Shown here: in pieces, positions 33,181 through 44,869 of the stretch
Layout of the letters: each line of letters opens with the position of its first letter
Position numbering within the stretch: the stretch's first letter is position 1
From: Anaspis maculata
Lineage: Eukaryota > Arthropoda > Insecta > Coleoptera > Scraptiidae
Length of the DNA stretch: 64,000 nucleotides
Direction: 5' to 3'
Assembly: GCA_949128115.1 (NCBI GenBank)
Contig: OX421963.1
Span: 83,647,602 to 83,711,601 of the forward strand
Made by a program: the position numbers and the translations under genes
The notes under the pieces: model-generated
What the model was told of the DNA's origin: nothing
Database searches by the model: none
Seen by the model: the letters and a program-made list of their open reading frames with translations, nothing else

Positions 33181-34953
33181 GATAGGAATGAGGTCTCTCG
33201 TTTCGGTATCTCGTGTGGCGGAGTGATGACCTCGACGAGCGGAGGGTTAGTCTTGGGGAGTTGGGATAGTTGCTTACGGTTAGGCTTTGTCGTGAAAATT
33301 GTACGATGGGGCTCACGCGTGCGTTCTGGATCTGCTTGCACGTGCTGGTGTCTGCGCTACTGCCTGCCAACAGGTACAGCCACTGTTAAGCCTCGTCCTT
33401 TGTTGGATACCTGCATAGAAAGGTATTCGCGCTCTAGGGCCTTCTGGACTTGGCTTTGTGACTGCGGTACTCAGAGCACCGGACCTAGTGGGTTAGATCT
33501 GGAAACTCGCGGGTGAGCTTCCTCTGCGTTTCTGAAGCTCCCAGTTATTCGGGAAATGTAAATTTTGAGAACTACGTGAAAAAAACAACTAATTGGAATG
33601 GAATAGAACCGCGTTGGTATCGGGGTTCGGACCATGCCGTAGAGTCGTAATTGTTGATCGGATTGATGGACCCTTCCTCCCCCCTCCTTGAAACTAGATA
33701 TTCTGTTTCAGCGCCACGACAGTTCCCGCTATTTCCATGGAGAGTTTGTTACGGGAATGAAAACGTTCTTATTCAAAACTGATGGATTCAATCCGGTACC
33801 CAACGACGCCATCGTTCAGATAGGGACTTTGTAAAAATGAATTGTTATTAGGGCTCGATCAGGTATAGTGTAGACGGCGATTCTTTTGTGTTAGGGCGAA
33901 GATTATTTCGACGCCTCCCCGCATCGGCTTTTCGGCAAACACCCTGTATAGTCAATTCTCTGCGTTTTGTTTCTCCTGACTGCGGTCTTCTCTCACAAAC
34001 TGCTAAACCACAACGAACTAGCGCGTATACGGGGCGTGCTCAAAACGTTCTCCACATTAAATTCGTACCTTGACTTGAGGAATTGTTTTGCGTACACCAT
34101 CGGTTCGAAAGTTTTTGGAAGGGGGAAATTTGGTTTATTATTTCCGGTTATACGTACTTTCGATTACGAGAATCTTTCTGAGCGTTGGAGGCAATTCACG
34201 GCAAAAACAGGTTCAAAGCTCCCACAGAGGCCAGCCATATCCAATTCCTTCCAAACGGGCAAAAGAGAACCATAGCCCAAAAAGAGCGTTAGCCTTTGAA
34301 AAGAGGCTCCACAAAAAAGGGGCCACCGCACACACCGGCCCACAAATTTTAGATTGCATTCGTGGTCGAAGTCACTCTTCTCTTTGCAGTGTCTAGAAGC
34401 CGGGCCTAACCCTAACATAACCTCTAACACTAACATAAATGTTGGATCTGATTTAACCACAAAAAGATCTTTGAACCACGAAAACCCGTCAGAATTGAAT
34501 GTCGGTCAAGGTGTAGAGTCAGGTGTTTGTCGGAGGGTTGGGGTGTCGGGACGTCTGAAATAATTAGGGGAAAGCTCTCTCTTCGGGAATAGATTAGATC
34601 TCTTAGATATTTTAGCCTGCGTGGTGATGGTAGGACTAGGTATAGGAGCGAGCCATTATTTGAACAATTTCACTTGTACATAGAGGTCAATAGATTGCTG
34701 TTATGTTAAAAATTTATATTGTATCTTATTGTGTTCAAACTCGTAGTCAGACCTATCTCAACAATCTCGAGAGCTCTATCATCGAACAACAAGAAGAGAG
34801 GCACAACGGGATGTCGTCCTGATACTAGATGATCATCGGCCAAGCGGTTCCAAAAGCGGGAAACTCGATTTAATTCAAATAAGTTGAAATAAATCGAAGT
34901 ATAATGGGTTGCCTATTCATTCAGGGGTTGAGAAGATAGCTGGGGTCGTTTCA

Positions 34954-35290
34954 AGCTGTACTTCTGCCCTTCTAAAAATAACTGTTGACATTTTCAGGGC
35001 GGCTGATGAAGGCGACATGACTCTGCTTATGCTCTTAGATTACAGCAAGGCTTTCGAGACTTTGACTATACCTCAGCACAGAACTGGAAGATTCAAGCGT
35101 TCATTTTCATACAATGTTGCAGCTGTTATGAACGGCGTCGACTTGAGGTACGGATCGCTCACTCATAAGCAATTTAAACGAAGGTTGGGGTCCATGTTGA
35201 TGTAGGTTTCCTATAGTTTCATATGGAGCAGATATGGAAGTATGCAGGTGACTCACAATTGTGTATTTGTGGGATTCATAATGATTTTTG
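34954..35290 (+). pseudogene. Decayed LINE reverse transcriptase, 3' piece
   Basis: It continues the fragment that stops at 26129: Cys-Thr-Ser-Ala-Leu-Leu-Lys-Ile, then Leu-Leu-Asp-Tyr-Ser-Lys-Ala-Phe (the first catalytic Asp block). A deletion follows, then a damaged active-site box reading Tyr-Ala-Gly-Asp-Ser-Gln-Leu where Tyr-Ala-Asp-Asp is expected. The sequence is lost after about 35290. Confidence 0.7.
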
Positions 35291-37040
35291 TTCATGTTGT
35301 TTTATATCAGAAATTTTCTTCAAGTTGGGTATTTATGTAATATGTTCAATTTGTTTTTTTTTACTTATTGTCCTTGCGATGCTATTGATACCTTCGCTTT
35401 TTTTAAAAAATTATTAAAATTGATGATTTTTACAATAAGAATATTTGAGACAAACTTTGAGGTTTTTCCAGGAAATTTAAATTTTCATCACAATCATTAA
35501 AAAATTTTCTCATTATTATCGAAGTAGCTTCAAATTTGTTCCAATATTTATCTTAAATTACAATTTCTCACCCGAAACGACGTCTCGTATAATAATTTCC
35601 CTCTATTCCTTGCTACTGGTTGGGAAAGCTTTGGAGTGACACAACCGATTTTTTTTGTTATTTAGTGTCGTACTTTTCTGTTCACCAGTGGCGATCTAGC
35701 ACGGATCAAGATCTACTTTTGGTTTGAATGTTTGAAACGAGGTTCGAAAAATCTCCATTGGAATTCTGGTATCAGTAACAATAATTCGTATATGGCTGCG
35801 GCTGGCGAAAAAAAATGTGGTTTTCATCTAGTAACTCCGGGCAAGCCGCCACCGGCATACATCACCCGATGTCAGAGTTCACGATGTCAGTATCTCTGAC
35901 TAATTGCCCCGCAGCAGTACCGTTATATTCCACATTGCTACGTCTATATTTTGAGACAGAGCAACAAAGTCGGGTCGCCTACACTTACACGCTATTTAAT
36001 GATTAATCAAGATATTGGTGTGATTTATGCCGCGCGATTTAAATATTTATTTAGTTTTATAGCAGGTCCGGTCCGGCTACCAACATGGACTTTTCGCATA
36101 ATTTATCGAACTTTGGTCCGCATATTGAGGTATTTAAATACATTTTTATAGCCTCATTAATTGCCGATACACACCGGCTCCTCCAATGCGACACTGTATC
36201 TTTGTGCAAAAGAACACGATGGAGAAAATTCAAGTGATGGTGCATGGTTCTAAGCGCGTTGACGTCTTTTTGCGCTGTTGCAACCATAGAGGATGATGAA
36301 TATATTTCAATTTGCACTTTGCACCCATGTATGCAGTAACGCAAACACGATGTAAATTGCGAAATGCCAATGGTGTGCATAAGAACAATAAGCTCGACAT
36401 CTCCATATCGTGTGGAGCGCGCGCGAGATCGAGGGGCACAGGCAATTTTAACGACGATATGCACATTACTTTACGGCTTTTGACCTGAAAAATGGACTCG
36501 CAAGCTCTCTTCTCCTGTGATGATGCTCACGGAAATTTATATGCGCTTCCAGCAAAGGAACAAAATTCCAGTTTTTAGTGTACTTGCATGCCTACGCCGA
36601 AGCGGATTTAATTTAATTAAATGGGGTCCAGCACTGTGAAATATTAACAACATTCCTGCCGGCCTCTTGAAAAATGCAGAGCTCTTGGGCGTCACGAGTG
36701 GAAATTTGTAATAAATTATCGCGTTAAGGCCGTTAAGAGTCCATAATTGTAACCAGTAAGTGCTCTTCTTTTCGTAGAAAAGTTAAACTTTCGTGAAGAG
36801 AATCTTAATCCACCTATATATGGTAGGTAACTGCCCATCCTGTAGACCGATAAACGAATAAAGCTTCCGAGCTTCTTTTGAATAAGCAAGTACTACTTAA
36901 AGACGGAATTTCCTAGCATAAAAAATGGCTTTGAAAAAAGGGTTACATCACACAGTTGAATCGGGAAATTGTGCAAGGGCTTGGGTGCACTTGCTGTGCA
37001 ACACGGAATTCGACTATTTCCTAATATCGAATCAATGAAG
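35291..37040. other. No recognisable gene
   Basis: AT-rich sequence with short frames only. A short diverged direct repeat links 36900-36935 and 38240-38270 (ACGGMATTTCMTAGCAT), which flanks the Gypsy fragment and may be a remnant of its LTRs. Confidence 0.4.
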
Positions 37041-37991
37041 CAGAGAGCAGATGGCTTTGCCGGTATGTCTGGTTGCGGAAAAAGACGACCCTTATCGTTT
37101 TTGCATGGATTTCCGACGACTTAATGCCGTCACTGTGGAAGACGCTTATCTGTTTCTCAATATTGACAACATCCTGGACAATCTTCCAGGATGTCCAGCA
37201 GGATGTCCAGCCAGCAAATCCTGGCTTACTCTTTTCCCAGTACAGCTAGTGCTTTGTTGATAAAAGTGGTTTGTGTTATTTTGTAAAGCGAAATTTTTTC
37301 TGCTGTTGCAGAAATGGAAAAATAAATTTATTATTTATTATTTATTCTGCGGAGTACCAGATACCTATCTACCTTAGTCATCAAAAGCGCCTATTGGCAA
37401 GTGCCTCTAGCACCCGAAGCACGTCCCTTGACGGCGTTCGCAGTAATAGGCCAGGAACCCTTCCATTTCAAACAGATGCCATTCAGGCTGATGAATGCCC
37501 CTGCTATTTGGCAGGGTATTTATAGACAGGGTGCTGGTAGAGGACTTTGAATCCATGGCTGGGTTTATCTTGATGCTCTTGTGGTCGCTACCGCAGATTT
37601 TCCGAGTCATGTCAAATTGTCAGACACAGTGTTGGACAGGTTGAAAAAGGCGGGATTGGTAATGTCAGCCGAGAAATGCCATTGGGGTGTCTTTTTCAAA
37701 ACGCGTCAAAGAAGTACGTGTGCCTTTCTGAGAATGGCGTCTTGGTATAGGCGTTTGGTAAAAGATTTTGCTACTCTGGCAGTACCGTTGACGGAACTTA
37801 CTCGCAAGAGCCGATCATTTGTGTGGACATTAGAGTGCGATGACGCTTTCCATCAGGTAGAGGGAGTTCAACCTTTTCGCCAATCTCAGCTCGTCCAGAT
37901 TTTTCTTCACCTTTCACCTTTCAGGCTGATGCCTCTGGCTACGGTCTTGGTAAAATGCTCACTCAACAGCACCCAGAAGAGGAGAAAGTGA
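37041..37991 (+). pseudogene. Decayed Gypsy-type reverse transcriptase
   Basis: Blocks in order: Pro-Val-Cys-Leu-Val-Ala-Glu-Lys-Asp-Asp, Arg-Phe-Cys-Met-Asp-Phe-Arg-Arg-Leu-Asn-Ala-Val-Thr, then an interruption of about 170 bp. They continue with Lys-Ser-Ala-Tyr-Trp-Gln-Val-Pro-Leu, Met-Asn-Ala-Pro-Ala, a Tyr-Leu-Asp-Ala box where the second Asp of the catalytic pair is replaced, and the Trp-Tyr-Arg-Arg-Leu-Val-Lys-Asp-Phe segment. The frame changes several times. It resembles the relic at 13126 more than the errantivirus nearby. Confidence 0.75.
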
Positions 37992-38574
37992 TCTGCTAGG
38001 TATATTTTGCGATCACTTACGGCCATCGAGCGGAAATTTTCAGCTACAGAACGTGGATGTTCATCGGTTATTTGGGGAGGGTAGAGGAGCTCCGCTTCTA
38101 AACTACCCAACAATTGGAGTGGCTCACTCAAAATTCTCAATGGAGTTCAAAGTACCCTGGCTCCTGAAAAAATAGGACCAATTCTGAAGTTTTCTTTTCA
38201 CCAAATACCTGTGCTCTTTGTCTATCACAGGGTGAACACCAAATTAAGGACGGCATTTCATAGCATAGAAAATGGCTGAAACAGACTGCGGATTGGCTGC
38301 AAAGCGGGAGAGAAAGAGATAGGTTCTTGTGGCGTGAGTTTCTGCGCAGATCTGTGCAGATAAAAATGTAGGCTGTAGGCTGGCTAGAGAATGAGGGTCA
38401 AAAAAATATATGAAAATTTTGAAGAAAAAATTCTAGTTCCTCGAATTACACGATCTTCAAATACCTATTCGTTTTCAAACTTAATTTCAGATCACCCTCC
38501 TTTTTTTCGATTCTCCTACTCCATTGGTTCCCACGAAACTCACGTTTGAAAAAAACAGTAGGAAATGCCGTGTA

Positions 38575-38765
38575 AATTATATCAATTGGGACCGAACAAA
38601 CGTTTTTAAAAAATATTTTAATTACTAAAGAACGTACATTTAAGCTTCTACGCGGATATAATAAGTATGAATGCTACTACAATGCGTTTCTATTATAATA
38701 AATCTGGAAGTGCTGATTCTGCAGTGCTGACGTTGCACTAGTGCGGCAGTGGCATTGATGTAACT
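38575..38765 (-). repeat. 3' LTR of the errantivirus (191 bp)
   Basis: Identical by eye to 46352-46542. On the minus strand it begins AGTTACATCAATGCC and ends CAATTGATATAATT. The env stop codon lies inside it. Confidence 0.95.
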
Positions 38766-40537
38766 CCTCCCCTCGAAGATTCAGGTTCGGAGGCACGAGG
38801 AAGCTGAACAACTCGTGGTGGCGGCGTTGGTGATGGTAAGGGTTGCCGGGGTTGTTCTTTGATGGTTCTGTAGGACTTCAAGAATCGAAGAATTGGGTTC
38901 TTGAAGAAAATGATTACGACTATCACGACAATCATGGCATAGATGATGTGGGTGTGATGACCAGAATTGGATGAACGTTTAAGCATCGCTTGGGCCTGGA
39001 ACCATTTAACTTCATTTTTCAACTCGGAGATGTTTTCCAAGTTAACAGGGTTGGTATGCGTCTTCTTTTGTGATGGGTGTTGGAATTCTTGAATTTCCAT
39101 GTCCTCGAAGTCAACGAATAGGGGTCGACCTAGTTCTTCTTCCACTGATGGGCTTAGTTTTTGGTCGTTGATATAAATGATACACTGTGGTTGCATGTGT
39201 ATCAAGTAGGTACCCTGGAGACGTTGCATTTCTCGTCTTGAAGGGCAGGTAATTTTGAGGTCGGCGTAGTTTGGTGCAATAAGAAGCCAATACTTGGTGT
39301 CCTCTATTTCTTGAATTTGGAGGTCTTGAATTTCGATGGAGTGTCGGTTGCAATCCGATAATTTTTGGTTTCGGATGATGTTGACTTCGCAGTTGTTCTT
39401 GGAGAACTCGATCAGTGCAGTTTTGCAGAAAAAGACTTCGTTGATCTTTTGGCAGTCCTCGGTTTCGTGGGCGAAACGACTCCCCGATAGTAGTAAATAT
39501 CTGGTATCGGGTAAAACTAATCGAAAGGACTGAGATTCACGCCAAATGGGAATCGGGTAGAGTTTATATAGGTCGAACGGTTCATTATGATACAGGGGAA
39601 TTTTCAGAATAAATACAAGTTTGTCGTTGTAAATGTATGAATCTACTTCAATTAATTTGGAAATATAGATTAGATTTTTCGGCTTTATTTCAAACGGCAA
39701 TTGTGGCATTTCCACGGTTGACTTCAATTTTGAAAGTGCATTGAAAAGATCGTTGGTGGATATGATGCTGGGATGTAAGACTTTTAATTTTGTAAATGAT
39801 ATAGCCAGCAATAATTGATCTAGAATTTTTGAGATAGTCTGATACATTAACTGGATTTGATTTAACGTATCAGCAAGATTATGGAGGTGTAATTGTTGAA
39901 CTACTTCGTCTCTTAAGATTACTTCAGCTTTCGTTATTCGTGTTTCTAAAATAACCTCATTCTGATAGAGATCCATTATAGATTTGTTGAATTTTTCAAT
40001 AATTTCTGTGGAAAGAGAGTACTGTTTTTTAATGTTTTCTTGGAGTGAATTTTGATTTTCGGCTAGTTCCTGAATCATACTCTCGAAGTGGATTCCGTCT
40101 TCATCATCCAAATTTCCTGTAATACTTTTAAAAACTGAACCAAGTGCATTCATCAATCCGCGTTTTTTCCTGTTCAAATTTGGGTTCTCTCTAACTGTTG
40201 TCCTGTTGGGTAGAATTTCAAAGATACTTTCCTGAATGGCGTTTTTTGTATTGTCTATAACTTTCAAATAATTTCCTATTTCCATTGAGTACGTCAAGTT
40301 GTTGAGTTGTTGTGTCTGTCGGGTCGAGGTTGAATCTTGTGTAATTATTCGTGTGAGAGAATTGAGGTTTCTGTTGAGTTTTTCAAAGCGGTTGACCAAA
40401 ATGGATATGTCATAATAGTAGAGTAATTTATGGGAATATTGCTGGATTTTTGCAGTACCTAGGTGTACTGGGAGGAGTCCTGGATTATTTTTAAGGTTCC
40501 GTATCTCTATCGGACTCGTGGTCGTTATCAATACCAT
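38738..40537 (-). CDS. env: Errantivirus env (fusion glycoprotein, 599 residues)
   Basis: Envelope protein of the insect-retrovirus type, related in design to baculovirus F proteins (established for the family). Visible parts: a hydrophobic N-terminal segment that would be longer if the spliced leader joins upstream (Leu-Leu-Leu-Met-Val-Leu-Ile), several Asn-x-Ser/Thr sites, and a furin-type Arg-Lys-Lys-Arg at about 123-126. A Gly-rich fusion-peptide-like stretch follows. Long coiled-coil-like Gln/Leu/Ile segments occupy about 150-270, a transmembrane segment about 531-545, and a Pro-rich tail. It overlaps the end of pol by 47 nt in another frame. A CAG acceptor-like site lies just upstream (about 40555), consistent with expression from a spliced RNA. 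The frame is intact. Confidence 0.85.
   Translation of the reverse strand: MVLITTTSPIEIRNLKNNPGLLPVHLGTAKIQQYSHKLLYYYDISILVNRFEKLNRNLNSLTRIITQDSTSTRQTQQLNNLTYSMEIGNYLKVIDNTKNAIQESIFEILPNRTTVRENPNLNRKKRGLMNALGSVFKSITGNLDDEDGIHFESMIQELAENQNSLQENIKKQYSLSTEIIEKFNKSIMDLYQNEVILETRITKAEVILRDEVVQQLHLHNLADTLNQIQLMYQTISKILDQLLLAISFTKLKVLHPSIISTNDLFNALSKLKSTVEMPQLPFEIKPKNLIYISKLIEVDSYIYNDKLVFILKIPLYHNEPFDLYKLYPIPIWRESQSFRLVLPDTRYLLLSGSRFAHETEDCQKINEVFFCKTALIEFSKNNCEVNIIRNQKLSDCNRHSIEIQDLQIQEIEDTKYWLLIAPNYADLKITCPSRREMQRLQGTYLIHMQPQCIIYINDQKLSPSVEEELGRPLFVDFEDMEIQEFQHPSQKKTHTNPVNLENISELKNEVKWFQAQAMLKRSSNSGHHTHIIYAMIVVIVVIIFFKNPILRFLKSYRTIKEQPRQPLPSPTPPPRVVQLPRASEPESSRGGVTSMPLPH
38766..38776 (-). promoter_or_regulatory. 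Polypurine tract
   Basis: The minus strand reads GAGGGGAGG directly before the AGTT start of the 3' LTR, the expected plus-strand priming site. Confidence 0.8.
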
Positions 40538-41929
40538 GAGCAGTAGGGCGAACCTGCAACAATTTATTGATCTTTAATGGTCGCTTAATATTTCTCATGT
40601 GATATTTGCGTTGTTTTGTGGCAATAACATGTTTGTTCCTATCAACTGCAACGGGTTTTATGGGTGGCCTGAATTTATTTTGGGTTTTGGTCACCCGTCT
40701 AGTTTCTTTAGGGTAAATAGCTTGTTCAGCGTCAAGTTCGATTTGTTCTTTGTCTTTGTTAAGTCTTGATAAGGTTTTCGTTTTATTTTCTTGTAGCCTG
40801 TCATTGAGTTCACGGTATAACAGTTTGGTCTTTTCTTTGTGATTCTGAACATAATTACTAGTCAGTAATTTTTGGCAGTTTATGTCAAAAGGGTCGTCTA
40901 ATTCTAGGTGGCCAGATACAATTTCGATAGGTTTTTTGCCAGTTGAGGTGTGTATAGAATGGTTATAGGCAAGAACTGCGAGAGTTTTAGTCTTCAAATC
41001 TTCAGCTGGGAATTGTTCGTTGAGCAGCCGAATGTGTTCTAACAGTGTACTGTGTAACCTTTCTACCATGCCGTTGGATTGTGGATTTTCAGGAGTGATG
41101 AAATGAATTTTTATTTTATGTAATTCAAGTAGTTCTTTCAAATTTGTGTTTTTGAATTCTGTGCCGTTATCACAAATTATCATCTTTGGAATTCCAAGGT
41201 GTCAAAAGAATTTCAGAAGGCTCTGAATTATGTCGATTGAGTTGTGACTTTGTATCTTATAGATTTGAGCGTATTTCGAGAATGCATCTATGATCGTGAG
41301 AAATATTCCCTTATCAATCGTTATCGTATCGATATGTATCGTCTCGAAAGGTTTAGTTGCTGTGGGTGTTAGGTTGATTCCCAGTTTCAAGGGGTTGCGT
41401 TCGTATTTTGTACGTTGGCAGATATCGCAGGTATTTATGTATGTCTGAATTGAACTTTTCATGTTAGGCCAATAATAAAGACTTTTAATTTTTGCCTCTG
41501 TTTCATTTATACCGCGATGGTTGGTCTTGCTCTCGTGATATCTTCGTAGTACTTCGGGTATTTGGTTTTCCTCTACATCTATCAATTTTCGTTTTGTACA
41601 AATGAATTTATAGTGGGGCCACTTGAATGTTTTCCTCACTGTCTCGCAAAATGAATAGTATGCTTCTGGGGGATCAAAGATCATGTGATAAGTTATTTCG
41701 GGTACGATGTATTCCCTTATAAAGTCAATGATTTCGGTGTCGAAATTATTTTTATCGATTTGGACAAGTAATCTCTGTCTGTTTGGGAACGGCTTTATAA
41801 TTTTGGTTCGAGCTGGAGAGTGATTGACCAGTTCGATTTCAATTTGATTTTGACCTTTATTCAATATATCATCAGATATCGGAATTTCAACAATAGGGTT
41901 TTCTTGGTCATTAGAATGTTGAGTACCGT

Positions 41930-42050
41930 CATCATTTTCAGGTTCTGGTAATGGGTCGTCAGGTTCTGGTAATGGGTCATCAGGTTCTGGTAATGGGTCA
42001 TCGGGTTCTGGTAATGGGTCATCAGGTTCTGGTAATGTGTCATCGGGTTC
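41930..42050 (-). repeat. 21-bp tandem repeat encoding Pro-Glu-Pro-Asp-Asp linker
   Basis: Six or so nearly identical copies of GGTTCTGGTAATGGGTCATC (plus strand). On the coding strand they give Leu-Pro-Glu-Pro-Asp-Asp-Pro repeats between the macro domain and the integrase. This is probably a flexible acidic spacer; unit number should vary between copies. Confidence 0.9.
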
Positions 42051-42159
42051 AGGTACCTGCTGGATGTCGTTTTCGTGGTCGCGATCTATAACAACTGGTT
42101 CGGGGGTTGGATCATCGGTTTCGTCTATAGCTATTGTTGGTACGATTTCGGGCTCGGTT

Positions 42160-42590
42160 TCGTTAAGAATGTAAATACGTATATTGACGGGAGTGTTCCT
42201 AAAGGTGGTTTCGATCATTTGGGATATTCTTTCCCATTTTAGGCCATCAAGCCCACAAGAAATTTTTGGCATAGCAAGATCTTTAACATTATGTCGTAAA
42301 CAGAGATCTTTTAAATAGGTGAGTGATTCTTGCAGATTTTCGTAGGTAGGCTTGTCATGGTAACTAGACTTCGTGATCATATAATAAATGTATCTAGAAG
42401 GGAGTTTCAAGCAGGCGACCTCTCCAACTTCTTTACGTTGTTTTGTTAGAGTCGATATATGATTAAATCTTGTTCGAAACTGAACTGCGATCCCTTTGTT
42501 CATTATAAGGTCTTGAGAAATACAGTGAGCAAGGGAGAAATGTTCGGGGGCGTCAAAAAGGTTTCCATTCAAAATTTTGATTCGGTTTGA
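42160..42590 (-). other. Macro domain (OARD1/TARG1-like) inside errantivirus Pol
   Basis: About 145 residues between RNase H and integrase match the ADP-ribose-binding macro fold of the OARD1/TARG1 group. The motifs are [27 protein letters not shown] (putative catalytic Lys), Ile-Tyr-Tyr-Met-Ile-Thr-Lys, and Ser-Cys-Gly-Leu-Asp-Gly-Leu-Lys-Trp (putative catalytic Asp). Known OARD1 enzymes hydrolyse ADP-ribose from glutamate/aspartate side chains and deacetylate O-acetyl-ADP-ribose. Some lentiviruses keep a dUTPase at the same Pol position. Activity here is inferred. Confidence 0.85.
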
Positions 42591-43887
42591 TTTTTCTTTT
42601 TGTGACGTCGAAGGCATACCGATCTCTGATTGTTCGTCTTTGTTGGCGATTAGAGAGGCTTTTTCCAATTCGTCATTGAATTCTCTGATATAATCATGAA
42701 TATTCTGAGGTATATTGGTTTCATTGATATTGATTTCTATGCGAGATAGAGCGTCTGCATTGGAATTCAATTTTCCTTTTTTAAAGATGATTTTATAATC
42801 ATATTCCTCGAGCTTGAGGCGCCACCTGACCAGTTTGGAGTTAGGCTCCTTGAGGGAGAATAACCATATCAGGGGTTTGTGATCAGTGATAATATTAAAC
42901 TTACGCCCAAAGAGATAGGGCCTAAAGTACTTCACGGCGTACACAATTGCCAGAAGTTCCTTTTCGATCGTGGAGTAGTTTTGTTCCGTATCATTGAGAG
43001 TTCGTGATGCAAAGGCCAAGGGCAGGTCATTACCAATGGGCCCTTGAGACAAAACGGCTCCAATGGCTACGTTGCTCGCATCGGTGGTCAGGTTAAACGT
43101 TTTAGAAAAATCAGGATACTGAAGGATGGGCTCGTTCATCAATACCTTTTTGCATGTGTCGAAACAAGACAAGAATTCTTCATTATGGGTAATTGTGGCA
43201 TCTTTTTTCAAACATTTAGTCAATGGCTTGGTGAGTTTCGAGAAGTCTTTGATGAACTTCCTATAGTAGCCCAAGAGCCCTAGAAATCCTTTTAGCTGCT
43301 TTGGCGTTTTTGGGATGGGAAAATTTTGAATAGCCCTAACCTTTTCTGGATTGGGCTTAATGCCATTGGGTGTGACAACATGACCTAAGTAATTTACTTC
43401 TTTTCTTAGGAACTCGGACTTGTCCAGTTGAATTTTGAAATTCGCTTGTTCTAATCGTTGAAAAACTTGTTTTAGGTTAACCAAATGGTCCTGAAGTGAC
43501 ACACTGAAGATGATTATGTCGTCTAGATAGACTAGACAAAGCTCATTCTGTAACCCGCGTAATATATTCTCTACAACGCGCTGGAAGGTCGCCGGAGCGT
43601 TCTTTAACCCAAAGGGCATGCGTAGGTACTCATAGTGCCCGTTTTCGACCGTAAATGCGGTCTTTTGAATGTCTTTCGGGGCCATTTCAATTTGGTGGAA
43701 ACCGGAAGCCAGGTCTAACAGGGTGAAGTACTGACAACGTCCCAGTTTGTCGAGAATATCTGAGATGTTTGGCAATGGATACCTGTCGTCGATAGTTTTT
43801 TCATTTAACTTCCTGTAGTCGACAACAATACGCCATTTTTGTCTACCACTGGCGTCAGGTTTCTTTGCCACTATCCAGATCGGTGAA

Positions 43888-43894
43888 CTTCATG
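43888..43894 (-). other. In-frame TGA between protease and RT
   Basis: The codon at 43892-43890 is TGA in the same frame as the protease upstream and the RT downstream; a Trp codon TGG is expected in this Gypsy-type context. A single G-to-A change explains it. Confidence 0.8.
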
Positions 43895-44869
43895 GCGAAC
43901 TGCTGGGTCTTATGATTTTTTGGTCTAACATCTTTTGAATTTGTGTTTTTACTTCATTTTTATGGACGAAAGGGTATCTGTAAGTTTTTGAATATACTGG
44001 CATTTCGTCTGATGTTTTAATTTGATGTTTGATCGCATTTGTGAAAGTTAAAGGGGTATCTTCATCATAAAAAATATGAGAAAATTCTTTTACAAGGTTT
44101 TCAATGGCAATTTTTTCCTCAGCATTCATGTGTTCAGTTCGAATTTTGGGTTGATTGCATTGTTTGTGTTCAAAGTTATGGAAATTAGAGTATTCCATTG
44201 AGTTTTTCTGAAAATCTTCAGGAGCAATCGGCTCGGATTCGAGAGGTTCTGAATAAAGCGGTTCAGAAAAGTCGAGGTTGACGGGTTGTTCCGTTTTATT
44301 CATAACCGTTACGAAGGCTTCATGGTTTTTTGCAGTAGTCAAGCACTCTGGGATCTCACAGCCATGTGATGATACATGGGGAATGATGATGTCACCATTG
44401 GCGATGGTGGTTCTTACCTTGACAATTTGTTCGCAACGAGGGATTATTGAACAGGTATTAATTTGTTTTTGAGGAATATTTTGAAAATGAATTTTCAGGT
44501 TTCCAAACGGAGTCACCAGTGTTTGACTATTGAAATCCAGAGTCGCATTTAAAAACTGCAAGTTGTCCAAGCCAATTAGTCCTTTGAAGATATTATGGAA
44601 TTTGAATAATCGAAATTTCATAAATTCGCCTGGGCGATTAAATATGTAGGGAACTTCCATCCATCCGCTATATTTATGCGCCGAGGTTGAAAACATGTTT
44701 GATACAATAAATGGATCGAATTGAATGGTGTCTGGGAAAATCTGCTCTGCAATATCCGGATCAACAAAGGATTGACTAGCACCTGTGTCTATCAGAAACT
44801 TCAAGTCTTCAAAATTTGGGAAGATAACATACGGTAATTGATTTGTATGCTCTTCGCTATGATTAAGGG

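Larger units (their letters stand above)
26130..34953 (-). mobile_element. TGAA element, copy B, interrupted by an R1-like LINE
   Basis: It is the inverted counterpart of copy A. It starts TGAAGCCACCCGCATTT at 26130 and ends CCAGCT...-type sequence complementing TGAAACGACCCC at 34953, with AGCT at 26126-26129 and 34954-34957. Removing it restores a continuous LINE reading frame with a single AGCT, so these are true insertion boundaries. About 2.9 kb belongs to the TGAA element; the rest is the LINE at 26495-32407. It lacks the SINE and the 1.25-kb insertion seen in copy A. Confidence 0.8.

Noticed and set aside
36057..36464. 135-codon minus-strand frame as a gene
   Set aside because: No recognisable motif; composition looks random and there is no supporting context.
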